Below, one piece after another: positions 13,085 through 24,189 of a stretch of DNA of 64,000 bases. The position numbers were made by a program, and so were the translations under genes. Source of the stretch: Lumnitzera littorea (taxonomy: Eukaryota > Streptophyta > Magnoliopsida > Myrtales > Combretaceae). Where the stretch lies: assembly GCA_024138015.1 (NCBI GenBank), contig JAMXBB010000003.1, forward strand, positions 71,650,385-71,714,384. The letters are read 5' to 3'. Each line of letters starts with the position of its first letter. The stretch's first letter is position 1. The notes beneath the pieces were generated by a model. It had not been told where the DNA came from and did not search any database. It was given only the letters and a program-made list of their open reading frames with translations.

Positions 13085-13960
13085 TCTTCTTTGACAGGTG
13101 ATCAAGAGGAACAACTTCTAAGAGTTCTAAGAGAGCATAAAGAAGCCATTGGGTAGACCATTGCTGATATCAAGGGGATCGGTCCTTTAATTTGCACTCA
13201 CAAGATATTGTTGGAGGTTGAGTGCAAACCTACAATACAACTATAGAGACAACTTAACCTAACTCCCAAGGAGGTAGTAAAGAAAGAGGTGCTCATATTG
13301 CTAGATGCAAGTATTATCTACCCTATCTCAGATAGTAAGTGGGTTAGTCTTGTTCAAGTAGTACCAAAAAAAGGTGGTATGACTATAGTTAAAAATGAGG
13401 CTAATGAGTTAATCCTTACTCGCAGTATGACTAGATGGAGAGTTTGTATAGATTATAGAAAACTTAATGATGCTACCCGTAAAGACCACTTCTCCCTCCC
13501 TTTAATAAATCAAATGTTAGAAAAACTTTCAAGGTATGATTATTATTGTTTTTTAGATGGTTATTTTGGTTATAATTAAATTCATATAGCACCCAAGGAT
13601 CAAGAGAAAACCACCTTTACATATCCTTATGGCACTTTTGCCTTTAGGAGAATGCTCTTTAGTCTCTGCAATGCACCTACTACTTTCCAAAGATGCATGA
13701 GGTCTATATGTTATAACATGTTAGAAGATTTTATTGAAATATTTATGAATAACTTCTCTATCTTTGGGAAGTCATTTGACTCATGTCTGACTAATTTAGG
13801 TTGTGTGCTTAAAAAGTATAAGGAGACTAATCTACTTATGAATTGGCAAAAATGTCATTTTAGGGTAAGAGAGGGAATAGTCTTAGGTCACAAAGTGTCG
13901 AAAAAGGGGATTGAAGATAACAGGGCAAAAGTGGAGATAATAGAGAAGTTGCTACCACCC
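13085..13960 (+). pseudogene. pol: Reverse transcriptase remnant of element B
   Basis: Clear RT blocks are seen: VPKKGGMTIVKNE, WRVCIDYRKLN, KDHFSLP, FLDGYFGYN, then a stop at 13577, followed by TFAFRRM and SLCNAPTTFQRCM. The catalytic box has become FMNNFS (codons 13748-13753). Both metal-binding aspartates are Asn, which would abolish polymerase activity. Asp-to-Asn is a G-to-A change, as expected from cytosine deamination on the other strand. The connection to RNase H is intact in the 201-codon frame 13652-14257. Confidence 0.92.
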
Positions 13961-14089
13961 ACTTCAGTCAAAGGAGTCAAGAGCTTCCTAAGATATGCTA
14001 GCTTCTATAAAAGATTTATCAAGGACTTTTCTAAAATCTCTAGACCTCTTTGTAATTTACTTGAAAAAGATTCTGCCTTTGTTTTTTAT

Positions 14090-14560
14090 AACAGTTGTTT
14101 GCAGGCATTCAATCTATTAAAGGAGAAGCTTACTTCGGTACTAGTAATCGTTGCACCTGATTGGGAGCTTCCTTTCAAATTGATGTATGATGCTAGCAAT
14201 TATGCTGTAGGAGCAGTACTGGGGCAGAGGAGAGGTAAGTTATTTTACGTAATATAATATGCTAGTAGAACTTTGAATGAGGCCTAAAGAAGCTATGCCA
14301 CAATAGAAAAAGAGCTTTTAGCAGTTATATTTGCATGTGACAAGTTTAGGCCTCATCTAATAGGTTCTAAGATCATAGTCGATATATACCATGCTACTCT
14401 AAAATATTTGTTTGCTAAAGCTGATGCTAAACCTAGGTCAATTCGCTAGATCTTACTATTACAAGAATTTAAGCATGAAATCAAAGATAAAAAGGGAACT
14501 AAAAATGTAATTGTTGATCACTTATCTCCTTTAGAATCTAATTGTTTAAAGCCACCCATT
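14090..14560 (+). pseudogene. pol: RNase H remnant of element B
   Basis: MYDASNYAVGAVLGQ carries the first catalytic Asp. ATIEKELLAVIFACDKFR carries the Glu. The third position reads VDIYHATLKYL, where the expected Asp before His is replaced by Tyr. Stops at about 14255 and 14285 interrupt the frame. The domain degrades the RNA strand during cDNA synthesis. Confidence 0.87.
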
Positions 14561-14689
14561 AATGAAAAGTTTCTTGATGAACAGTTGTATATACTACAGA
14601 TCTAAGGATTAACTTGGTATGCTGATATAGTCAATTACCTAGTTAGCAAAATCATACCATATAGCTTCTAATTTCAAAAGAAAAAGAAG

Positions 14690-15868
14690 TTTTTATGTGA
14701 TGTGAAATATTTTTTCTGGGATGAACCATATCTATTTAAATCTTGTACTGACCAAGTAATTAAACATTGTATGCCTGAAATTGAACAGCTTAACATAATT
14801 CAGTACTGTTATTCTAAGGAAGCAAGATGCCATTTTGGTGTGGAAAGAACTATAACTAAGATTCTATCTTGTGGATTTTATTAGCTTAGTTTATTTAGTG
14901 ATTGTAGGAACTATGTTAGGTCTTGTACTCAATGCCAAAGGACTAGCAATATTTTTAGGAGACCTGAATTACCACAAAATAGCACTTTGGTAATTGAGTT
15001 TTTTGATGTATGGGGAATAGACTTCATGGGTCATTTTCCCTTATCTTTTTCAAATAAATATATACTTTTAGTTGTAGATTATGTGTCAAAATGAGTAGAA
15101 GCAATTGCTCCATAGACTAATGATGCTAAGGTTGTAATTAAATTTTTTAAAAAGAACATATTTTCCAAATTTGGGATACCTAGAGCCATTATAAGTGATG
15201 GGGGATCGCATTTTTGCAATAGACAATTCGAAAAATTGTTATCAAAATATGGAGTCACACATAAAATTGCCACCCCTTATCATCCACAAACTTATGGACA
15301 AGTTGAGATGTCTAATAGGGAAACAAAGCGTATCTTAGAAAAGACTGTCAATGCATTCAAGAAAGATTGGTCTTTAAAACTTAATGATACATTATGGGCT
15401 TATAGGACAACTTTTAAAACTCTTATAGAAATGTCTCCATACAAAATTGTTTTTGATAAATCATGTCACCTACCTGTAGAGCTTGAGCACAAAGCATACT
15501 AGGCCATAAAATACCTTAACTTTGATTTACAAGTTGCAAGTGAAAAGAGGTTACTCTAATTGAACCAATTGGATGAGATTAGAGAAGAAGCATATGAAAA
15601 CGCTAAGATATATAAGGAAAGAGCCAAGCGATGGCATGATAGGAATATCTAACAGTAGGAGTTTTTGCTTGGTCAAAAAGTTTTATTATACAACTCTTGA
15701 CTGAAGTTGTTCCCAGATAAGTTAAAATCTCAATGGTTTGGGCCATTTAAAATAGCTAATGTTTTTCCCTATGGTACAGTTAAGTTGAAAGCAGGAGACA
15801 ATTGAAATTGAACTTTTAAGGTAAATGGTCACCTTCTCAAACACTATTTTAAAGGGGAAAATATGGAC
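14690..15868 (+). pseudogene. pol: Integrase remnant of element B
   Basis: The zinc-binding N-terminal part includes HFGVERT and CTQCQR. The catalytic triad is visible as WGIDFMG (Asp at 15020), IISDGGSHF (Asp at 15197) and GQVEMSNRE (Glu at 15305), with 35 residues between the second Asp and Glu, the D,D35E spacing. The C-terminal part continues through WHDRN, then QKVLLYNS, WFGPFKI and NGHLLKHYF to about 15868. At least six stops interrupt it. No chromodomain is visible, as expected for Athila. Confidence 0.92.
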
Positions 15869-15869
15869 A

Positions 15870-17591
15870 ATGACGCTACCGTCGTGGCGGGCACGAACCC
15901 AATGTAAGGATCGGAAAAGTTGAGCTAGCGATTATAAACTAAGCCTTTCATGGAAGGCAACCCATGTCTAACAAAACTATTTTTTATTTTTATTTCTATT
16001 AATGCAAAAAAAAAAAAAAAATTTTAAGATCGGCCATTTGAACTCAAGGCCGCCAGCCTTTAGAAAAAAAAAAAAAACTTGTTGCTAGGTTATTTTTGTT
16101 TAGTACTCACTTAATTGGGTAACTTTAGATAATTAATTCTACTCTACACTTTTGAGTAAATTTTTGTCTTATATTTGCTCTTTCGTGTTTTTTTGTGCTT
16201 GCAAAATCTGAAATAGATGCTCTTCTTAATGATATCATGATTAGAATTCTCTTCGTTGCTGAAAACTTGAAACTAAGGAAGTACCAGTTTTTCATTTTCT
16301 ACAAATTTTCATTTTATTTTATTTCATCTTATACACTGAATTGGAGATAGTGTGGACACTGTCTATTCTAAAGTGGGGGGAAGGAAATATTAGAAATAGA
16401 GTTTCAATTGAATATCATGACAATTGACACCGGTTTTTGTTTTTAAATGGTTGTACTTTTCTATCAGCTTAAACTTTATTTATTCTTAAGTATTTGGCAA
16501 TTTTTAGGCCAAACTTTTGATTTTCTTGGTTAAAATCTAAAGATTATACAAAGGAAAATTGTTAATAGCATCTGTTTGTGATTTGCTTAAATAATTGACT
16601 CACTAAGGTGCCTTACTCACCATTATTGTGATTTTTGTACTTAATTAAAATTTATTAGTCAAATCTTTAGGAATCCAATTTACTTTAGCCCTTAGAATTT
16701 GAAGTTTAAGAGTTGATCGAGTCCTTAAGTGAAAAGCTAATAGGTTCACTTCTATGCAAGGTTAGTTAGTATATTTTGTTTTTAGTTATTCTAACGACAC
16801 TTTAACACTTAGTGAAAGAGGCAAGTGAAGCTTTATACTTAGTGATTCTTATAAAAGAAGTTTGAAAAATTTTAGTGAGCATTCCCAAAAAAAAAAAAAA
16901 AAGTAATGAAATTAGAGCCTTTACTTTAATAACTCAAGTAATTAAGCTAAGAGTATCCTAACTTAAATGTTAGAATGAGGAAGAGTTCGTAGAGGTCCCT
17001 TTAAAACCTGGTCACTTGAGTAATGAGCCTAGGATGTGCTAACTCAATGCACTCGCTATAACGAGAAGGGTGGAAAGGCAAAGTTTAGTATTTGAACTAA
17101 AAATAAAAGAAAAAAGAAAAAAAGAGGAAAAGAAAAAAAAATGGAAATGAAACATGGAAACTTTGAATGCAATTCAAGAAATGAATTAAGGCTTGTAATA
17201 AAGAGGGAGAAAACCTAAGGATAGAGCAGATACCGTATACTTTCACTACCTTGTTAACTTGTTTGTTGGGATAATTAGAGGGATAATATGCCTACTAACA
17301 ACTGTGAAGTTTAAATGGGTATTTTTCCTACTAGGACTGAGTATCTATTTTTAAAATAGAAATCTTAGGTTAAATGCTTGGATTAAATTTTTTTTTCTCT
17401 AAAGTGACTTAATAATTTTAATTGTAGTACTCTAATCACATATTTAGGTTTGGTTCAAGCGGTAAGCATTATAAATTAGTGAGTCTGAAAGTGTGAAATA
17501 TCATATGCTTGGCTTTGTAATTGGAAAATTTATATTTTCAATGATAGATTTTTTTAGTTATATTTATTTTGCTTGAGGATAAGCAAAATTT
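15870..17591 (+). other. 3' non-coding region of element B
   Basis: About 1.7 kb between integrase and PPT. It has the conserved GGAAGGCAACCC motif at 15953-15964, several A-runs, and a purine-rich patch at 17100-17145. I see no envelope-like frame, which some Athila elements carry here. Confidence 0.7.
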
Positions 17592-17606
17592 TAAGTGTGG
17601 GGGAGT
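17592..17606 (+). other. Polypurine tract of element B
   Basis: TAAGTGTGGGGGAGT lies immediately before the 3' LTR TGATAAAGG. The upstream context GCTTGAGGATAAGCAAAATTT is the usual Athila leader to the PPT. Confidence 0.9.
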
Positions 17607-19014
17607 TGATAAAGGCATATTATACTCATATTTTAGTGTGAGAATTAGATAGAATTATTATTGATTTTATATAAATCATTAAGAAATGATACTTAAGTAT
17701 TTTCATTTGGATATTTCAAGTCTTAGAGGATTTAGAGTGGAAATACGATCAATTTAGAAGAGTTTTATGCAACCAAATGAAGCCTGAATTGATCTACAGC
17801 ACTTTAGAATTGAAGGCAACTGGCCTTGGGCCAACCTACACTCTACATCTGTGGCTGTAGAGCTTTACACCACCAGCCTTCAATGAAAAAGATCCATTCG
17901 ACAGACAACCCTAGTTTTCTCTATAAATAGACATGTGATTGATATTTTAGACGGAATTTTTACATCTTCTTTTGACTTATAGAGTTTTCGATACAATTAG
18001 GAGATAGTTTTGAAGAGTTTTTCTTTTGATATTTCGTGGATCATTGAGAAAACTTTGCTATTGCTATGGACATCCTTGGAGTTTGCAATTGAAGTTTAAT
18101 TCATCATAATTACAACATTGGTGATTTCTATTCTATTACTATTTATGCAATTCTGTGATTTGTTTTTATTTCCAACCATGAACTTCTTTGCAAATTTGAT
18201 TGTTGTATGTGCTTTTATTTTAATTTCCATGGCTTGCTAGGTTTTAATTATGGGAAATTGATGAAACCCTTAACAGTTGAGATGATAATTGTAGTCATGT
18301 TGTAAGGTTAATAGATATGTGGATAATTCATGATTGCAATTTTTATTATTTTAATTATAATTTTGTATTGCTTATAATTGTTAGAAACACTATTGATACG
18401 AGAGTTGATACAGAGTTTGTTAGAAATTTTTTATTAAATTGATTAGCTAATGCGAGAGCGACATTAATTAGATTAGTTAGAAATTATCTAGAGATTAATA
18501 CAATATCTCGAGTTAATTATTTGCTAAGACATTAGAGATAATTGATTTAGAGCATTAGTCGATCATAGCATTGGGAGATGTATGATTGTGATTTAGAGTC
18601 CACTATTTATTAGAGATACGGAAGATGATCGATTAATTAGAGGTTAAGTCCTTAAGTTTTAAGGCATGATAAATTCACTTGAATGACCGTAGAGCTATTA
18701 ATCTATAAAACTTGATGGCAATTTGATTTGCACAACTAAGGTGGATTTTATTTTTCTCACATTCTCAATTGATTGCTTTGTTTAAGAAATATTCTCATGA
18801 TTTTCTCTTTGACAATTTTAGGGTAATTATTAGAATAGTGAATTTACAATCCAAATTTCCATTGCTTATATATTGATAAGAGTTATCATAGGTTTAGTAA
18901 TTTCATAGTCCTCGAGGGATCGACTACCTTACTTACTCTTTATTACTTGATTCCAACCTAGTATACTTGTTGGAGTATTCGCTATAATTTTAAATATCTA
19001 TTTTGAGTGGATCA
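17607..19014 (+). repeat. 3' LTR of element B
   Basis: It starts TGATAAAGGCATATT and ends GAGTGGATCA. It aligns along its whole length with the 5' LTR, with scattered substitutions and small indels. It is followed by target duplication CATGT. Confidence 0.93.
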
Positions 19015-19019
19015 CATGT

Positions 19020-20135
19020 AGGAAAGGTAAGGTGAAGGCCACGAGCATGGGTACATCATCTGTACCATAGCGATTTGAGTACGTACCAACATACCTAAAG
19101 TACAATTACACCTAGGAGAGAGTACATGACATCATGACAAAAGTCAACTACAAACGTATACTACTACCCAGATTTGAACCTTCGCTCATGAGTTGCCCCA
19201 CAACCATTTTCAAGGATGAGTAGGATGAAATCAAAATAATTCCTAAGATGAAGGAGCAACAAGCGTGTTAATCGTTTAGCGGATTGCAACCTTCAGGTTT
19301 AGGTAAGCCCCTTCGACTCGGTAAATCTAAAATGTTCACTAACATTTACGTAAAGGTATAGATTAACAAAGGAACACACAAGCATGCTACAAAGCGCACT
19401 ACACGTAGAAAACTAGCAAAGGTTGCGATACTCTTAACATACATTTAGCATCAAAGCATTTTGAAGAGATTAGGATAGACAAGATGCAACAACAAATCTC
19501 ACAAGGCAGTGATTTATCCAAACCAATGCTAATGCAATACAAACTTGTGAGTACCTAGCAAACATGTACTTATCCTTCAATGCATGTATGTCCCAGCGGC
19601 AAAGTAAATACAAGTAGGAGACATTCAATCCTAGCATGTGCCAAGTAAGCCACAGTAGGTTGAGAAGAGCCACCTAGGTCTCTACCATAAAAGTAAGTAG
19701 GAGCTCGCAAATAAGTTTGCTTTACGAGATATATTACTATCTATATGTACCAATATATGGATCGATCCTTCTTTATAACAATTCATATATGGGCATAACT
19801 TGTAATTAGATAGAGGATAATTGGCAACTATGTAAAAGATTGTTGGTTGTAAAGGTATTCAACGACTACCACATGGTACAAAACATATATAAAATTATAG
19901 GTATAATTTTAAACGAGTATTGGTTAACTAAGAAAACTTTTTTCAATTGGATTCAATAATGCAAGTGCAAATACCACCTCCATAACGAATTGACAAAACC
20001 TTTGTTAGCCGATGTTAGGTGGGATATTTTTTCATATTAGATGTGCATGTCATATTCTAAACTTATGTATTAAGGATGGTATTGCAGCTTTACAGGATAA
20101 GATATCCCTGATAAAAAATGTAGTAAAACTAATAG
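19020..20135. other. Unassigned spacer between B and the nested stack
   Basis: I recognise no gene, LTR, PBS or tandem repeat. It is less A+T-rich than the neighbouring LTRs and holds only short frames. It may be the flank into which B and the upstream E copy inserted, or part of another element whose ends lie outside. Confidence 0.4.
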
Positions 20136-20139
20136 TAGA

Positions 20140-20345
20140 GAGGCCATCCCTAATAGGAATTAGACTACTAGACGCTTGACTCGAGCTCATGCCCGAGGAT
20201 TAAGGAGCATAATGAGACAAGTTCTTTCTCTACACCCCACAATTAAGGAACCTGAGCTACTGTAGTCTACCGACTTGATGCCCTAGCCAAGCTTAACCCT
20301 CTTGTACATATTGATAGTCTCCAATTGCCTACTAAAGGTATACTT
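20140..20345 (+). pseudogene. pol: Truncated pol 3' end upstream of element E
   Basis: This aligns with the pol end of E at about 48235-48400: GGAAT(T/C)A(G/A)ACTAC followed by an Arg-rich tail coding TRAHARG, which corresponds to ARAQR in the other copy. It precedes the 5' LTR of E rather than following the integrase of E. It therefore belongs to a second, truncated copy of the same family that shares this LTR. Confidence 0.65.
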
Positions 20346-21061
20346 GAACAACAGCTTGGTCCACTCAACCATTTGCTTAGTCCACCTTAATCCAAGCTGT
20401 ACCCAATACATCCAAACTAAAATCACCTCAAAAGAGTCACTTGCTCAACTTGGCACTACTAAACTATCAACTCAGTTTGGCATCATTACTTAGTAGCACC
20501 TAGGCTAATCATACAGTTTGTCCATTTTTTCTAAGGGTACGACCACTGTTCATCCATTACATGTCTAAGCACCCCCTATGACAAAATCTTCTATACAAGA
20601 TGCCCATTTTTGCTGAATTTTCATTTGTGCCATTTGAACATTCCTTATATTATACTTACTTTGGATATTATCCTTTTTAGTCTTTTCCATTTTAGGTAAG
20701 ATGCCCTAACTTTTTAGGTATAAACACCCATTGTAAATGTAACCACAACATAACCTGATATTGAATATACTTCTCATTTTATGAGCTTTGCTCTCTGTTT
20801 GCCTACATACTTCAATCTTATCTTAATCTTTAAGCAAGACTAGGTGGCGAGTACCCTCATTGGACCTACTCATGCGTCATATCGAGTTAAGCTGTGAGTA
20901 CTGGATAGTTCCCTGGTATATAATATCCTTAGAGCAAATCGAGGTTTGCTTATTGGTTTCCTTGTTTCTCATAGAATTCCACCCCTATTTTTGAGCTTTC
21001 TATGAGCTTAGACCTACCTCCTTCTGACTGACCTTATCAATCCTTGGCTTGGTTCATATCA
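20277..21061 (+). repeat. 5' LTR of element E (left edge approximate)
   Basis: It aligns with the two parts of the 3' LTR at 48341-48619 and 57457-57958. It ends ...TATCA, three bases before the PBS. A TATA box (TATAAACA) lies at 20719-20726. The alternative start at TGTCC near 20519 would give an LTR of about 540 bp; no convincing PPT decides between them. Confidence 0.78.
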
Positions 21062-21064
21062 TCT

Positions 21065-21081
21065 TGGTATTAGAGTAGAGG
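21065..21081 (+). other. Primer binding site of element E
   Basis: TGGTATTAGAGTAGAGG is close to TGGTATCAGAGCAGAGG, the tRNA-Met type. Both differences are C-to-T. Confidence 0.85.
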
Positions 21082-21407
21082 TGTATTTGAGTAAGTTATG
21101 TTCAAACTTTCTTGTGAGTAGTGTTTGTTGTGGTAGCGTATTATGGTTGCATAGTGGTTAGCTATAAAGCATTTAAGTAGAAGGCATAGAAGCTTACTAT
21201 TGTCATATACTCTATTTTTCCCTATTTTGAACATATGAAAACAGAGTAAGTTCGACTAGATTTGTTCTTCTTCAAAAGTAGTTGCTATGTTAACCATTAG
21301 CTTGCACTTTTGTGTGAAGAAGTATGTGTGTGTGAGTTGTTTCACTTAAGAGAATAGTGTCTGTTGTTTCATAGATTCTGAGTTGTTTACTAAGCTTTGG
21401 CGAGAGG

Positions 21408-22560
21408 ATGACGGATCCAAGTATTAATGCTGGTATTAGAGATGACAATAGTGATATTGTCCACCATGGACAACAACCCTAGAATACCCCTAGAAGTACA
21501 GATAAGCAAATTGATAAGGTGGCTAACCTTATAGCCAATTTAACCAAAGCTGTCCATGTATTGGCCTTTCAACCTATTGAAGTTGTGCAGAACACTCCTT
21601 AAGTCGCACAACCTATAAGAAGACAAATCCTAGCTCAATAAGATCGAGGTGGAGAAGTGGGAAGACATGTATGGAGAAGAATTAACTTAGGTGATATGGA
21701 TGGAGATGGGGAAGAAGATTATAATGAGGAAGAGAACGAGCTCGAGCACCTCAAATTGCTAACCATGTGAAGCTTCAGATTTCGAGCTTTAATGGTTCTA
21801 GAAATGCTGATGACTATCTAGACTAAGAAGAGAAGGCAAAGCATTTTTTTTATTATTACCTATACAAAGACCATGAGAAAGGGAGGATTGATGTTGTAGA
21901 GTTCTTAGGTTTTGTCATGATGTAGTGGAAAAACTTCCAAATTATGAGGAGACGAGAAGGATATAGGGAAGTAAATACTTGGCCTAAGATGAAAAGGATA
22001 CTTAGAAATAGATTCATGCTAGATACTTATTTGCAAGACATCTTTACTCGGCTTCAAGAGCTAAGGCAAGGAAGTTGAACTGTTGATGAGTATGTTTAAG
22101 AGTTGTAAATACTCATGATTCGATGTGAAATGGACGAACCATCAGCTTGAACGGTATCCAGATTTCTTACTAGATTGAGCAGTGACATTTAGATATCATG
22201 GAGCTTCAACAATTTACTATATTAGATGAGGTTATAAGAATAGCCCAGCGAATAAAAAGATAATAGAGGAATAGGCTGAGCCAACCACCAATAAGCCGAC
22301 CTTGTACAATCGGGCCGACCTGCTTAGGGAAGTTACTGAGCTTAGCAAAGCACTAAGTCAATTAGAAGAACAGATGTCAAAGCTAAACAAAAGAGCTAAC
22401 CAACTAATAATGAAGAGTCACCAAGAGCTTATGAGAAGAGGTAACGATCTAGAAGGAAGATGAGTCAGATAAAGTGTTTTAAGTATCAAAGGTTTAGACA
22501 CATGGCTATCTAATGTCTAGACAAAAGAATTATGATTATCAAAGGGGATGTTCCAAAACT
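21408..22560 (+). pseudogene. gag: gag remnant of element E
   Basis: The ATG at 21408 opens MTDPSINAG. A run of acidic codons (EEDYNEEENELEHL) follows near 21710. Several frameshifts and stops follow. The zinc knuckle begins at 22475 and reads CFKYQRFRHMAI, then a stop, then C. In the CX2CX4HX4C motif the second Cys is Tyr and a Gln has become TAA. The knuckle would bind element RNA. Confidence 0.82.
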
Positions 22561-22659
22561 TGACGTAGATAGTACTAATGAGGACATGGCTCCCAAAGAA
22601 AATGAGCTTATAGAGGAGGATGTGTTTACGAAGGATTTAGACAAACTAACCTTGGTTGT

Positions 22660-23095
22660 CCAATGTATGATGAGTATAGAACCCTCTACTAAGTAGCAAG
22701 AGAGAGAGAATCTATCCCACATCACATGTAAGGTGAATGAGCAAGTATGTACGCTCATAGTGGATGGTAGAAGCTATACTAACATGGCATCTACTAACTT
22801 AGTTAAGAAGTTTATGTTATCGACTATCTTACACTCAAGGCCATACAAGTTACATTGGCTAAATGAGAAGGGAGTACTACATGTCACTCAGTAAGTATTA
22901 CTGCCGATCTCTATCGACAATTACTTTAATCAAATTCTTTATAATGTGTTGCCCATGTGTACATCACATGTATTACTAAGCAGACCTTGGCTTTTTGATC
23001 GAAGGGTTATTCATGATGGTTTAAGGAACGTGTATGTGTTTAAGAAGGAAGGGAGGAAGATTATCATAAACCTGATGACCTAAGTCAAGTAAGTA
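22660..23095 (+). pseudogene. pol: Aspartic protease remnant of element E
   Basis: The active loop reads LIVDGRSYTNMAS, with the catalytic Asp at 22763-22765. Next come RPYKLHWLNEKG, VLPMCTSHVLL, RPWLFDRRVIHDG and VFKKEGRKI, the familiar order of this gypsy lineage. Element G is inserted after about 23160, and RT resumes at 42.47 kb. Confidence 0.88.
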
Positions 23096-23166
23096 AATTA
23101 CAAGCTAAATTAGCTTAAGGATCGAAGAAAACCTTGGTACTGAGTAAAGCCGAACTCCAAGCATGA

Positions 23167-24143
23167 TGTGCCTAGAAGCTAAGTTGATCGTTGGGACTTA
23201 CTATAAGAAGTAGTAACAATGGGTCCTTTGAGATATTTAAGAAGAAGGGATGAATAGACCAACAAACATAGTAGCTTCCTAAAGCTACTTAATGGATATA
23301 ATGCACCAACAAACACAACACGACTTAGTACTTTGCCTGATATGACCCATAAGCTAATACTAAGGTTCACTCACCACTAATCTCAAGCAACTCAAGTGTA
23401 AGAGAAAATGTACTCGAAGAAGTGTATCTTGCAAGAATAGGTATATTCATTTACTACAAAGGACTAAGATGATTTCATCTATAGTAAAAAGGACTATTTA
23501 TAGTAAGTCCTTTAGAACAATAATACAATAATGGAAAATTACATAAAAAAACAATGTAAGAAAGAGATTCCTAGTATGTACAAAAAAGAGTAAATATGAC
23601 AAATGATGAAAAGGAATATAGTACAATTGTTAGAAAAGTAAGGGATAAGTGGCAGCTTGTTACAAAGTACGTAGTTAGGGATCTTGGGGCATTATATCTA
23701 GGTTGAAATGATGTTGGGGTTGCTGAGGCTAATTTGTGCTTGAAGCTATCAAGGTAATTGACTGATGTTGCAGTTCTATACACTAAGAGAAAAGAGCTTG
23801 GCACGTAGTGACTTCGACCTTGGCACTTAGCAAGTCAGCCTCATCACTCAGTAGCTCTATAGGTTAAAAGAGAAGGGCTTGATATATAGTAGCTTCAGAC
23901 TCGGCACTCAGTAGGTTGAAGTTAGCACTTGGTAGTTGAGCCTCAACACTTAGCAAGTTAGCGACTAGGCAAGGGTCTAAGCAAAGCAGAGTATGTCTAA
24001 ATTGGGACTTTAGGAAGTTTGCTCACAACTTTTCTACATACAAGCGCTCATCTTTGGTAAGTTGATAAGAGATAATCCTCCTAGTAAGAGATTAGAGGCC
24101 TTAGAGATGAGCACAAGTAAAGGGTCTATAGGTCAACAATCCA
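23167..24143 (-). repeat. 3' LTR of element G
   Basis: Plus strand starts TGTGCCTAG and ends CAATCCA. It aligns with 41459-42418. A TATA box (CTATAAATAG on the minus strand) is at 23494-23503. A weak purine tract lies just inside, at about 24144-24165. Confidence 0.9.
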
Positions 24144-24189
24144 TCAATTCCTTGGGGTTATTGAAGATTTACCTTCAAATCTTAGTCTT

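Larger units (their letters stand above)
9179..19014 (+). mobile_element. Athila-like Ty3/gypsy retrotransposon (element B)
   Basis: A 9.84-kb element with all structural parts in order: 1.4-kb LTRs, PBS TGGTGCCGTTGCCGGGGAC, gag, protease, RT, RNase H, integrase, a long 3' non-coding region, PPT and 3' LTR. Flanks are CATGC (9174-9178) and CATGT (19015-19019), a 5-bp duplication with one transition. The first LTR starts TAATAAAGG where the second has TGATAAAGG. The gag core, the protease DLGA motif and the PBS fit the Athila lineage. Stops and frameshifts occur throughout, so it cannot encode a working polyprotein. Confidence 0.93.

Noticed and set aside
10788..15868. Possible reassigned code, with TAG read as Gln, because so many TAG stops replace expected Gln codons in the Athila element.
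   Set aside because: The same frames also contain TAA and TGA stops, TAG at Trp positions and frameshifts, and the RT active-site aspartates are lost. Decay by C-to-T and G-to-A change explains all of these.
13085..15868. Integrated plant pararetrovirus, given strong RT and RNase H.
   Set aside because: Integrase, LTRs, PBS, PPT and target duplications are present, and no movement or coat protein is seen; this is an LTR retrotransposon.
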